This document shows, piece by piece, positions 52,016 to 60,722 of a stretch of 64,000 nt of DNA. The stretch lies in contig CANIGJ010000007.1 of assembly GCA_947467145.1 (NCBI GenBank), forward strand, positions 1 to 64,000, written 5' to 3'. Position 1 is the stretch's first letter. Each line of letters begins with the position of its first letter. The position numbers and the translations under genes are program-made. The DNA is from Rhodospirillaceae bacterium. GTDB taxonomy: Bacteria > Pseudomonadota > Alphaproteobacteria > Rhodospirillales > UBA2165. The notes under the pieces are model-generated. The model made no database searches. It worked only from the letters and a program-made list of their open reading frames with translations, and was not told the DNA's origin.

Positions 52016-54115
52016 TCAGCGGCGCGGAATGAAATCCGGTTTGCGTTGCGGGATGCCCGGCGATGCGGTGCGCGGCGCTTCGATCTTGTCGTTCGTGCGC
52101 ACATTCGCCGGTTCCTGCACGTCATTCAGCAAGGCCGCACAATCGCTGTCGGTGCCGAGGCCGGGTTCGATGAAGGCCAGGACCGAGGCCACCGGCGTCA
52201 ACAGAACACCAAGCGCGATGGCCGCCGCACCGCGCGCCGCCAGTGGGCCTTTTTCCACTCCGATGCTCGGTTCGCCCAACGAGCCTTTGACGGTGATCGG
52301 CGTGCGCACAGTAAAGAGACTGGGATCCTTGGGCTGCGTTTTGACACGCAGATCCATTTGTTCGGAGCGCAGATCGATCGGCCCTTCGACGACGACGGTG
52401 CTGTCGGTGGTGTCGAGTACGAACACGCGCGGCGACGCGACGCCGTTGTTCACGCCGAGATCGGCGACGAAGCAGCGGATGCCGACCGGCTTATCCTGGG
52501 TCGCCAACAATCCGAGCGCTTCGGCGATGTCGAGGCCCGCGGCCTCGATCGCAAGGTTCGATATCTCACCTTTGTTGATGACGGCGCGGATATCGCCGTT
52601 GGAGGTGCCCAATGATTTCGCCACCGTATCGCCGGTGCCGGACAAGCGGATGCGCCCATCGATGCGCCCCTTGCCGCCATGCTCCAGGCCGGCCTTGGTC
52701 AGAAAGTCTTCAAGCTGGAAGCCGCGCAGTTTAATATCGTAGTCAGTCTTCACCGTCTCTTTCTGCGCGTTGATCTTGATATCGGCGATGGCCGTGCCGC
52801 CGGCGACGCCCACCTGCAACGGCTTCATGTGCAAGACGCCGTCTTTTAGTTCGAGATCGAGCTGCACGCCCGACAGCGGCACGTTCGGCGCCTCGACCTG
52901 TTCGCCACGGAAGCGCACCTTGGCGTCGGTCTCGCGCACCTGCTTCACACTTAGGGGCGCATCGGGCAGAACCTTTTTCGGCTCTTTGGCCTTATCGACC
53001 TTCTGCACGGTCTGGGCCGGTTCGCCCGGCTTCTGCGGCGTCGCCGGCTGCTTTTCTTTCGGCACAGAACCGGCCGGGGCGGCCGGCTGAGTGACCGGGC
53101 CTTCTGGTGGCAGGCCGATCAGCGAGCCGATATCGCGATAATCCAAGCGCTTCGAAAAAAGGTCGGCTTCAATATATTTGCGCTCACGGGTGAGATCGAA
53201 TTTGACCGCGCCGTTGAGATCGCTTTTGCCCATCATCCCCTTGAGGTCGGTCAGCTTCCAGATCATGCCGTCGCGTTCGAGACGCGAGGCCAGATCGTAG
53301 GGCGGCGTGATCGGCAGCGGCAAACCGGTAATCTGCGTCAGCTTGGACAGATCAGGCCCGCGCAGGCGGGCGCGCAGATCGAGACCGTCGAATTTGACCG
53401 GGTCCTGCAAGGTCCCGGTGATTTGCACATGGCTGCCGACTGCATCGACGTCAATCTTCAGCGGATAGGGCTCTTCGTTCTCACGCAACGACAACAATGA
53501 GCCGCCGTTGAAATCGAGTTTGAACGGCTGGCCCTGCAGGGTGCCGTTGCCGGTCAACTGAACCTTGCTTTCGCCGCGTCCGCCTTCGGCGACCACGGTT
53601 TTGATCTTGCCGTCGATATTCAGTCCCTGCTTAGGGTCGGCATATTTGACGGTGCCGTCCTGGATATCGAGCCGGCCGATGATCGGCACATCGGTACGAT
53701 CGTCCGGCGTCACCGCGTCGGCGGCGGCCTTGGCGCCAAGCGACCAATTGCTGGTCCCGTCCGGCTTAACTTCGAGCGCGATATTGGGTTTCACCAGTTT
53801 GACCTCGGTGAGCACCGTGCGGCCGCGCACCAGTTCGCGCAGATCGATGGTCACCTGGACCAGTTCGGCGCCGAACAATTCCTTTTCCTTGCCCCACTCG
53901 GCATTGGCGATGTGGACATCGCGCAAGCTGATCGTCGGCACAAGCGACCATTCGCCCTGCAGATCGCCAATAGCGACCTTGCGCCCGGTGCTGCCCGAGG
54001 CCTGATCTGTCAGGGTGCCACGCAGCCAGTTCCAATCGAACAGCACGGCGACGGCGCCCACGGCGACGACAAGGCCGCCGCCGACGCCCAGGGTCCATTT
54101 TTGCCAGGTCTTCAT
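52016..54115 (-). CDS. AsmA-family envelope protein
   Basis: 699 residues, one N-terminal transmembrane helix (KWTLGVGGGLVVAVGAVAVLF, about 6-26) and a long periplasmic repeat-type chain. The AsmA C-terminal domain is visible (about 560-670: GDIRAVINKGEISNLAIEAAGLDIAEALGLL, then CFVADLGVNNGVASPRVFVLDTTDSTVVVEG). A proline/lysine-rich linker lies mid-chain (about 345-385). AsmA-like proteins bridge inner and outer membranes and move phospholipid. The start has no ribosome site: a terminator-like hairpin ends six bases before the ATG. Confidence 0.9.
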   Translation of the reverse strand: MKTWQKWTLGVGGGLVVAVGAVAVLFDWNWLRGTLTDQASGSTGRKVAIGDLQGEWSLVPTISLRDVHIANAEWGKEKELFGAELVQVTIDLRELVRGRTVLTEVKLVKPNIALEVKPDGTSNWSLGAKAAADAVTPDDRTDVPIIGRLDIQDGTVKYADPKQGLNIDGKIKTVVAEGGRGESKVQLTGNGTLQGQPFKLDFNGGSLLSLRENEEPYPLKIDVDAVGSHVQITGTLQDPVKFDGLDLRARLRGPDLSKLTQITGLPLPITPPYDLASRLERDGMIWKLTDLKGMMGKSDLNGAVKFDLTRERKYIEADLFSKRLDYRDIGSLIGLPPEGPVTQPAAPAGSVPKEKQPATPQKPGEPAQTVQKVDKAKEPKKVLPDAPLSVKQVRETDAKVRFRGEQVEAPNVPLSGVQLDLELKDGVLHMKPLQVGVAGGTAIADIKINAQKETVKTDYDIKLRGFQLEDFLTKAGLEHGGKGRIDGRIRLSGTGDTVAKSLGTSNGDIRAVINKGEISNLAIEAAGLDIAEALGLLATQDKPVGIRCFVADLGVNNGVASPRVFVLDTTDSTVVVEGPIDLRSEQMDLRVKTQPKDPSLFTVRTPITVKGSLGEPSIGVEKGPLAARGAAAIALGVLLTPVASVLAFIEPGLGTDSDCAALLNDVQEPANVRTNDKIEAPRTASPGIPQRKPDFIPRR

Positions 54116-54121
54116 AAAACA

Positions 54122-54148
54122 GGAACCCGCGCCAAGGGCGCGGGTTCC
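54122..54148 (-). terminator. Perfect 12-bp hairpin abutting the asmA-like start
   Basis: GGAACCCGCGCC (54122-54133) and GGCGCGGGTTCC (54137-54148) pair exactly around three bases; on the minus strand TGTTTT follows, then ATG. It should terminate the PRC-barrel transcript, yet it ends six bases before the next start. Confidence 0.75.
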
Positions 54149-54161
54149 GTTGTTTTGTGAG

Positions 54162-54177
54162 AGGTCACAGGTGACCT
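54162..54177. repeat. 16-bp palindrome overlapping the second stop of the PRC gene
   Basis: AGGTCAC-AG-GTGACCT is a perfect seven-base inverted repeat with a two-base centre. It overlaps the TAG that would end the extended PRC reading frame. It may be an operator or part of the 3' hairpin region. Confidence 0.5.
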
Positions 54178-54562
54178 ACTTCGCGTATTTAAACTCAGGC
54201 AAGGCTTTTAATCCGTCTTTGCTCGCGCCGCGCAACATCATCTACTTTTCACTCATCTGAATGCTATCGAATGGCACGGCCACCAGCCTTTCGCCCATAC
54301 CGAGGAAGCCGCCGACGGACAGGATCGCAAACGGCACGCGCTCGCTTTCGGTGACGATCAAATCGTCCACCTCGCCGATCTTCTGATTCGCCTCGTTCAC
54401 AACATCGCCGCCAAGAATCTTCGTCGTCCGAAAGCCGGACGCGAGTGTCTTTACATCGACACGCATGAGCGAAACCGTCTGCTGGGAACCCTGCGACAGG
54501 ACCGGCGCGGCGAAACCAACAGTGGCGATCGCGGCGGCGGCAATCAGTGCAACGCGTTTCAT
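54176..54562 (-). pseudogene. PRC-barrel exported protein with an in-frame TAG near the C-terminus
   Basis: Signal peptide (ending VLSQ) and a PRC-barrel core (about 40-104: KILGGDVVNEANQKIGEVDDLIV, then VGGFLGMGERLVAVPFDSIQM). The frame stops at TAG (54242-54244, codon 107), then stays open for 21 codons, including GASKDGLKALPEFKYAK, to a second TAG at 54176-54178. In the alphaproteobacterial family I recall, the same place reads KWxLxMxxTKDALKxxPxFKY, so TAG stands where tryptophan is expected. The short product keeps the barrel, so it may remain functional. Annotated to the second stop. Confidence 0.75.
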
Positions 54563-54674
54563 GTGTTTGTCCTTGAACTATATTGAAAGTCTGAGGACAG
54601 CTAACCACACCCCACCTCACGATAGCGTGACATAAGAGAGGCAACAAAGGCGCTCACTAAAACGCGAGCAGGCC

Positions 54675-55910
54675 TCAATAGGGCGTCACGGTGGCGCGGC
54701 CGAGCGCGTCCATATAGACCTTTTCCGACGCCATCAGCTTGCCGGCGAACCGATCCACGAACCAATCGGAAATCAGGTTGTGCGGATTTTCACCCAGCGC
54801 GACCGAGGGCACTGGACCGATGGCGTGGCGCGCCCCTTCATAGACCACGAGCTTCTTCGGCGCCGTGATGCGCTCCAGCAGATCGTATGTATGTTCGATG
54901 GGCGATAATTCGTCGTCGCCACCCGCGACACATAGATACGGGCACGTGATCTTGTGCGCGATGGGCCGTAGGTCGAGCTTCGGCATGAATTTGTCGAACT
55001 TATCCTCGTCCGTGTAGCCCGCCATATACATGAAGCGCATCTTGAAGGTCGGCGATGCAACATTGAAGATCGTCGAGGCACCCGGCTCGTGACACACCGC
55101 ATAAACCGCGCAGGCCTTAAGCCGATCGCCGAGTGCCGCGGCCGCCACAGTGCCGAAATAAGACGCGAAGCTGGTGCCACGATAGCCGATCTTGCCCGTG
55201 TCGATCTCCGGCCGTGCGGCGAGATAATCGATGGCGGCGGCGACCGCGTCCTTGTGATTATCTTCGTTCACCAGCACCCGGCGCGAGAAACACTCGCCTT
55301 GGCCCGGCCCATCCATCGCGAACACCGCGATGCCGCGCTCCAGCAATTTATCGCCGTAGATCGAGGCCCCCGTTTCCTTGCAACCGTCCATACCCTGCGA
55401 GGTGATGACGACCGGCACGGGTGCGCCGGGCTTGGCATTTTCGGGCAGATGCAAATAGGCCGGCAGGAACTGATTGCCGAAGGGCACCTCGACACGTTCA
55501 ATGGGGCGCGTCGAGAATGCGATGAACTTGGCATAACACTGGTTCATCTTCACTTCGAGATCGAGCAGGCGCGCGTTCGCCTCATGGATCGGCCAGCGCG
55601 CGGTGGCCCACAGCAGGGACGCAATGAAATAGCTTTCGCGCGCCGCGACCGTGCGGCCCTCCTTTTCCAACGCTTCCGCCTTGGCCTGACGGCGCCGCGC
55701 CGCCGCCATGAATTCACGGTCGACGTCGGCATATTTGGCGATGCGCGCGGCGGCGGCGCGGAAATCGCCCATCGCCTCCAGCCCACCTGGCGCGCTCATA
55801 TAGGCGACGCGCGGCTGATCCCATTCGACCCCGACGGTCTGGATCAGATTATCGAGGATCCACCGCTGTTCCTCGAAGCGCTTCACGCGTGGCGCGCCAT
55901 TGCCCGACAT
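54675..55910 (-). CDS. Alpha/beta hydrolase of the FrsA/pseudooxynicotine-hydrolase type
   Basis: 411 residues from the ATG at 55910. N-terminal helical cap (about 1-145) then the hydrolase core: PVPVVITSQGMDGCKETG, nucleophile region GYRGTSFASYFGTV, acid in CVAGGDDELSP and histidine in GARHAIG. The elbow reads G-T-S-F-A rather than G-x-S-x-G, as seen in a minority of the family. Length and cap resemble 2,6-dihydroxypseudooxynicotine hydrolase, which cleaves C-C bonds, or FrsA-type esterases. Substrate unknown; no neighbouring catabolic gene. Confidence 0.83.
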   Translation of the reverse strand: MSGNGAPRVKRFEEQRWILDNLIQTVGVEWDQPRVAYMSAPGGLEAMGDFRAAAARIAKYADVDREFMAAARRRQAKAEALEKEGRTVAARESYFIASLLWATARWPIHEANARLLDLEVKMNQCYAKFIAFSTRPIERVEVPFGNQFLPAYLHLPENAKPGAPVPVVITSQGMDGCKETGASIYGDKLLERGIAVFAMDGPGQGECFSRRVLVNEDNHKDAVAAAIDYLAARPEIDTGKIGYRGTSFASYFGTVAAAALGDRLKACAVYAVCHEPGASTIFNVASPTFKMRFMYMAGYTDEDKFDKFMPKLDLRPIAHKITCPYLCVAGGDDELSPIEHTYDLLERITAPKKLVVYEGARHAIGPVPSVALGENPHNLISDWFVDRFAGKLMASEKVYMDALGRATVTPY

Positions 55911-55994
55911 AATAATTCCTCCCAATCGGCTTTTCCCTGTCCCCGCGCAGGGTTATGACTCCTATCGGAAACCAAATCACCAGGGGAGGCAACC

Positions 55995-56633
55995 ATGGCC
56001 AAGGTCACACTTTACGGAACACCAAATTCGCGCGCCACGCGCGTGCTCTGGGCACTGAAGGAATTGGGCGTCGATTACGAGAATATCCCGTGGGATTTCC
56101 GCAAGGGCGAAACCAATACGCCGGAATACCTGGCGATGAACCCGATGCCGACCCTGCCCACACTGAAGGACGGCAACGTCATCGTGCATGAAAGCTGCGC
56201 CATCAATCTGCATCTCGCGCGCACCTATCCGGGCGGCAACCTGCCCAAGCTCAACGACAAGGAAATGAGCGAAGCGACGCAATGGAGCTTCTGGTCGATG
56301 TGGAATGTCGAACGCCACAGCACCGAGATCATGATGCATCGCGCGTTCCTGCCCGAAGCCCAACGCGACCCGGCGGCCGCCGACCGTGCGATCGCCGCGT
56401 TGCAGCGCCCGCTGAAGGCGATCGACGGTTTGCTGTCCAAGCAGCAGTTCCTGCTGGGCGACAAGTTCACCATCGCCGATCTCAATATGGCGGCGATTTC
56501 GGGTACGCTGTTGCGGTTCAACGTCGATCTGTCATCGTTCCCGCATTTTAAGGCGTGGCTGGACACTTGCCGGGCCCGGCCGGCACAGATTGCGGCCGCC
56601 GAGTTGCAAGCCGCCGCGGCTAAGGCAGCCTGA
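55995..56633 (+). CDS. Glutathione S-transferase, fourth in the window
   Basis: 212 residues. Thioredoxin domain with YGTPNSRATRVLWALKELGVDYENIPW and NPMPTLPTLKDGNVIVHESCAINLHLA, helical domain with LLGDKFTIADLNMAAISGTL. It is unrelated in detail to the three tandem copies and closer to a theta/beta-like class. Stop is directly followed by the TTG start of the next gene, so the two are cotranscribed. Confidence 0.9.
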   Translation: MAKVTLYGTPNSRATRVLWALKELGVDYENIPWDFRKGETNTPEYLAMNPMPTLPTLKDGNVIVHESCAINLHLARTYPGGNLPKLNDKEMSEATQWSFWSMWNVERHSTEIMMHRAFLPEAQRDPAAADRAIAALQRPLKAIDGLLSKQQFLLGDKFTIADLNMAAISGTLLRFNVDLSSFPHFKAWLDTCRARPAQIAAAELQAAAAKAA

Positions 56634-57344
56634 TTGGCCAATAGCGCCGAACAGATCGTCGCAAGGCGCAACCATGTTTTGCGTTCGTTCGTGGCCCTTG
56701 TGGCCAACGGACGAACGCAGGACCCAATCCAGATCCTCGAAGTCGGCTCGATGATCGGCGAGTCCGCCATCGTCTGGCATCAGGGCCTACGCGATCATGC
56801 CGCCGGCCGAGGACGCATCACCTGCGTCGATCCTTGGGCAGCGTACGAGGGCAAGGCCGGCGTCGGCCAGCAGCTCGACAACGATCAGAACCGGCACCTC
56901 GCCAGCGGCGAGGCCTTCGCCGACTTCCAGCGCAACATCACGGACGCGGGTGCCGCCGCCAGCATCGACATCCGGCGCGGTTTCAGCGACGACATCCTGC
57001 CGACGTTACCGCACGGCGGTTTCGATATCGTCTATATCGACGGCGATCATTCCTATGCCCAGGTTCGCGAGGATCTCGCCCATGCCGCACCATTGGTGCG
57101 CGACGGCGGATTATTGTGCGGTGACGATCTCGAAGTGCTGTTCGCGGAATGCAACCAGGCGCTCTGCCTCAAATGGGCGGAACTGGGCGCCGAATATGTG
57201 CGCGATCCGGCCACGGGCTTGGGTTACCACCCGGGCGTCACGCTCGCGGTCTTTCGCCATTTCGGCGACGTGTCGCGCTGGGGCCTGACCTGGGCGATGC
57301 AGCGGCGCGGCGATAGGTGGGTGAAGGTGACGCTCGCCGCCTAA
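56634..57344 (+). CDS. SAM-dependent methyltransferase (CmcI/Methyltransf_24 type)
   Basis: 236 residues from a TTG immediately after the GST stop, with AAGG upstream; a later start is possible. Motif I ILEVGSMIGESAIVWHQGL, then a conserved YIDGDHSYAQVREDLAHAAPLVRDGGLLCGDDLE segment, typical of family 24 methyltransferases that act on sugars, cephem or small metabolites. No substrate clue beyond pairing with a GST. Confidence 0.83.
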   Translation: MANSAEQIVARRNHVLRSFVALVANGRTQDPIQILEVGSMIGESAIVWHQGLRDHAAGRGRITCVDPWAAYEGKAGVGQQLDNDQNRHLASGEAFADFQRNITDAGAAASIDIRRGFSDDILPTLPHGGFDIVYIDGDHSYAQVREDLAHAAPLVRDGGLLCGDDLEVLFAECNQALCLKWAELGAEYVRDPATGLGYHPGVTLAVFRHFGDVSRWGLTWAMQRRGDRWVKVTLAA

Positions 57345-57361
57345 GCTTTATTGCTGTGAGC

Positions 57362-57946
57362 TTATTGCTGAGCGAGCGAGATATTGCCCAGCGGATCGAC
57401 GGCGCGACCATTGCGGCGCACTTCGAAATGCAGATGCGGCCCGGTCGCATTGCCCGATGTGCCGACATACCCGATCACTTCGCCGCGCCGCACACTCTGG
57501 CCGATCGCCATGCGGTCGACATAGTTCGACAGATGCGCGTAGGCGGTTTCGATCTGATCGGAATGACGGATCAAGATGAAGCGGCCGTAATTGCCGCGCC
57601 AGCCGAGATCGACGATGCGTCCGTCGGAGGCCGCACGGATCGCCGCGCCATTGGCCGCCAGGATATCGATGCCGTCGTGGCGCGGACTGCCGTTACCGCC
57701 CATGGAATAGCCGCGCGAGCCGAAGCCCGCGTTCAAGCCGCCGCCATCGACCAACGAGGCCACTTGCAACGGCATCTGGCCATTACGTCCGTCATCAACC
57801 GTGACCGATGGCGGTAGGCGAAGATGCGCCGTCGGCGCCGGTTTGCCGAATGTGAACGGGTTGCTCGGCATCATACCGCAGCCACCCAACATCAGGACCT
57901 GGGCCACAATCATCAAGCGCATGAAATGACGCGGAAACGCGCGCAC
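57362..57946 (-). CDS. M23-family peptidase-like lipoprotein
   Basis: 194 residues from a GTG (an ATG at 57922 is possible). The lipobox is MLGGC, so the mature protein should be lipid-anchored. LytM domain: RHDGIDILAANGAAIRAASDGRIV and GPHLHFEVRRNG, with H-x3-D and HxH zinc ligands present. It cleaves peptidoglycan peptide cross-bridges, or as a degenerate form activates amidases. It is divergent from the RlpA gene. Confidence 0.88.
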   Translation of the reverse strand: MRAFPRHFMRLMIVAQVLMLGGCGMMPSNPFTFGKPAPTAHLRLPPSVTVDDGRNGQMPLQVASLVDGGGLNAGFGSRGYSMGGNGSPRHDGIDILAANGAAIRAASDGRIVDLGWRGNYGRFILIRHSDQIETAYAHLSNYVDRMAIGQSVRRGEVIGYVGTSGNATGPHLHFEVRRNGRAVDPLGNISLAQQ

Positions 57947-58114
57947 GGCCCCAAATCCCCGAAAAACCCCATATTGAATCGCCGATTACGAATAAAAACC
58001 TAACGAAATGAGGCAATTGCCCAAAATCGTTGCCCTCATGGACTTGGGCCGCTATCAAAAGGGGGTGCGGCCAGCGGTCGCCTTTGTTGGACGTGCCGCA
58101 GAGAGGGTTTCCCA

Positions 58115-58591
58115 GTGCGATCGAGACATGCCGCACGCACGCTGTTCCTCTATCCCATCGCCGCCTTGGCACTCTCGGCCTGCGCGGGCAGTTACGCCCC
58201 GTTTCCCAATCCTACGCCGCCGGACGACACCTATCATCCGCCCGCCGTCCAGGACCATTCGAGTTGCGTGGAACGCGTGACCTTCACCGAGGAAGGCGAA
58301 GCCTCGTGGTATGGGCGCACCAAAAAGATGCACAAGACGGCAAGCGGTGCGCCGCTCGATCCCAACGCGCCGACAGCCGCGCACAAGTACCTGCCGATGG
58401 GCAGCAAGGTCAAAGTCACCAATCTCGTGAACGGCCAATCGACGACATTAGTCATCAACGACCGTGGCCCCTTCACCAAGGGACGCATCCTCGATGTGTC
58501 GCAGAAAAGCGCGCGCGATCTCGGCTTCCTGCAGGCCGGGATCACCCGCGTGCGGATCGAAACAACCGAGCCCGCCAAAATCGATTGTTGA
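58115..58591 (+). CDS. rlpA: RlpA-type septal lytic transglycosylase (lipoprotein)
   Basis: 158 residues from a GTG behind GAGAGGG. Lipobox LSAC near residue 22, then a double-psi beta barrel: EGEASWYGRTKKMHKTASGAPLDPNAPTAAHKYLPMGSKVKVTNLVNGQSTTLVINDRGPFTKGRILDVSQKSARDLGF. The invariant RGPF and SWYG segments are present. RlpA cleaves denuded glycan strands at the septum. There is no SPOR domain, so this is a short form. It lies back-to-back with the M23 lipoprotein. Confidence 0.92.
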   Translation: MRSRHAARTLFLYPIAALALSACAGSYAPFPNPTPPDDTYHPPAVQDHSSCVERVTFTEEGEASWYGRTKKMHKTASGAPLDPNAPTAAHKYLPMGSKVKVTNLVNGQSTTLVINDRGPFTKGRILDVSQKSARDLGFLQAGITRVRIETTEPAKIDC

Positions 58592-58594
58592 GAG

Positions 58595-60547
58595 TCAGTG
58601 AGCCAACGTATCGTCGGCTCGGCTTGAGCCTTCCGTATCGTCCGGCCTGCCATCATTATCCTCGCGCAATTCTCCGTCGCGAAAGAGTCGATTGGCGACC
58701 TGATAATAGGCAATCGCCTCGCGTACCAGACTGTCGTCGCTGAGACCGGACTCCGTCACAGGATGCGCGGGCGTGCCGTCGACGACAACCGGCGGCTTTT
58801 GCAGACCGAGCACGACCAGCCTGTTGTGCTTCATATAACCTAAGGTCTGGTAGTTGCTAATGAAGGCGCGCTCGCGCCCAGGCTCCAGGTCGAACAAGTT
58901 GTAGCCGAAGAATTTACTGCGCAGAGGAATACCGAGCCAGCCGAGGATTGTCGTCGGAATGTCGATCTGGCTCATGAGTCGATCCATGCGCCCCGGTGCG
59001 ATGTTACCGGGCGCATACCAGATCATCGGAATGTGGTAACGCTCGATCGGAAGGTCGGTCTTTCCTGCCGCGCTCGCAGTATGATCGGCAGTGAAAATGA
59101 ACAGAGTATTCGCGTACCACGGTTTGTCCTTGGCGCGACGGATAAAATCGCCGATAGCCCAATCGGTATATTGGACTCCGCCCTCATGCGTTTTCTGCGG
59201 CCGCTTCACCCGCCCCTCGGGAAAGGTAAACGGGCGATGGTTCGAGGTCGTCATGATATGAGCGAAGAACGGCTTCTTCTCGCCATAAATCTCGTCGAAC
59301 TTGGCCATCGCCAGGGAATAAAGATCTTCGTCCGCCACGCCCCAGACGGTTTCATGATGCACCGGGATTTTTTCGCGATCGATATCCCGCCGGTCGGTAA
59401 CGGCGTAACCATTGCCCGCAAAGAATGCGTTCATATTGTCGAACAGACCGTAACCGCCGTAGATCCACTGCGACGCCCAGCCGAACTCACCCAACTCTTC
59501 GCCTAGCGATTCTAGATTGTCGTTGTTCGGCCGGCGCACGATGCTGTTGCCGGGGATCGGCGGCGCGCCGACAGACAAGGCTTCGAGCCCACGTACAGTG
59601 CGTGTGCCAGTCGCGTATAGATTCGTGAACAAAAGCCCCTCGCCAGCGAGCTTATCGAGTTCCGGCGTCAACCCCTCGCGGTTGCCGAAGGTGCCGAGAT
59701 AATCCGCCGACAAGCTTTCGACACTAACCAGAACGACATTCATCTGCTTTGTGGGAATGTCCGCCGGAATGGCCCGTCGAATTCCATTCGATGCGATGAA
59801 CTTGGATCCCTTTTGCGACAGAAGTTCGCGGGCAAGCGTCAACGCTTCGTCATCCGGTAAATTCGGATAGTAGCGGGCATAGTCGAGTTCATTGTGGACG
59901 AAGGCGTAAAAGAACGCATACACGCCGTTCATCGACAATTCGCGGACCTCGACATTGGCGTCACGCTCGCTGGCATCGAAACGCGAAAATGACAACGTCA
60001 GCGCGCAGATCACAGACAGCACAACGAACACCGCTAGGCGAGATGGCCATTTCGCCACCTCCGCCGCCCAACGCCGCGGCCATGTCAGCCACCACAGCGC
60101 GACCGTCGCCACCAGAACGAAGACCAGCCAACGCCCGACCGGATAGCTTTCGCGGATATTACCGATCACCTCGTTCGTATAGACGAGGTAATCGACGGCG
60201 ATGAAATTGAAGCGGCTGCCGAATTCGCCCCAGAACACGAATTCCATCACCCCGATGAGAATGACAACGAAGAGATAGGCGATAGCCCAGAAGCCCGCCC
60301 AGGTCGTTTCGAACGACCCGGCGACACGGCCGCGCGGGCCCGGCACAACAAGATCGTAGAACGCCCATGGCAGAGCGAAACAGGACACGATGACTGCGTC
60401 GAACAGGAACCCGATCCCGAGAAAGTTGCGCCACTCCTGAAGGGAAAAGCCGCCGCCCGCGAAGAGGGCCAAGCCTATCCGCGTACCGGAAGCCGCGACG
60501 AAAAATACGACTGCCACCCAAAGAAGACGCGAAAGACCGCGGGTCAT
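58595..60547 (-). CDS. LTA-synthase-like phosphoglycerol transferase (sulfatase fold)
   Basis: 650 residues from the ATG at 60547, with five N-terminal hydrophobic helices (to about 190) and an extracytoplasmic alkaline-phosphatase-like domain. VVLVSVESLSADYLGTFG carries a metal-binding glutamate, NLYATGTRTVRGLEALSVG the catalytic threonine, MTTSNHRPFTFPEG and FTADHTA the metal histidines. In Gram-negatives such enzymes add phosphoglycerol or phosphoethanolamine to periplasmic glucans or lipids (OpgB-like). The product modified here is unknown. Confidence 0.9.
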   Translation of the reverse strand: MTRGLSRLLWVAVVFFVAASGTRIGLALFAGGGFSLQEWRNFLGIGFLFDAVIVSCFALPWAFYDLVVPGPRGRVAGSFETTWAGFWAIAYLFVVILIGVMEFVFWGEFGSRFNFIAVDYLVYTNEVIGNIRESYPVGRWLVFVLVATVALWWLTWPRRWAAEVAKWPSRLAVFVVLSVICALTLSFSRFDASERDANVEVRELSMNGVYAFFYAFVHNELDYARYYPNLPDDEALTLARELLSQKGSKFIASNGIRRAIPADIPTKQMNVVLVSVESLSADYLGTFGNREGLTPELDKLAGEGLLFTNLYATGTRTVRGLEALSVGAPPIPGNSIVRRPNNDNLESLGEELGEFGWASQWIYGGYGLFDNMNAFFAGNGYAVTDRRDIDREKIPVHHETVWGVADEDLYSLAMAKFDEIYGEKKPFFAHIMTTSNHRPFTFPEGRVKRPQKTHEGGVQYTDWAIGDFIRRAKDKPWYANTLFIFTADHTASAAGKTDLPIERYHIPMIWYAPGNIAPGRMDRLMSQIDIPTTILGWLGIPLRSKFFGYNLFDLEPGRERAFISNYQTLGYMKHNRLVVLGLQKPPVVVDGTPAHPVTESGLSDDSLVREAIAYYQVANRLFRDGELREDNDGRPDDTEGSSRADDTLAH

Positions 60548-60722
60548 CTGCACAAGCCCCAAGTTTGCGCTGCACTTATAGGCCGTTTTGGCCGTCTAAC
60601 GAAGGGATTAAACGACTGGAATGGTTGTCCATAACAACGTTTGCTGGGATTGGCCTTGTTCGATCCCCGGCCCACTCCTAAAATTTCGATAACCGAAATC
60701 AAGACCAATCAGGGAGACCGCG

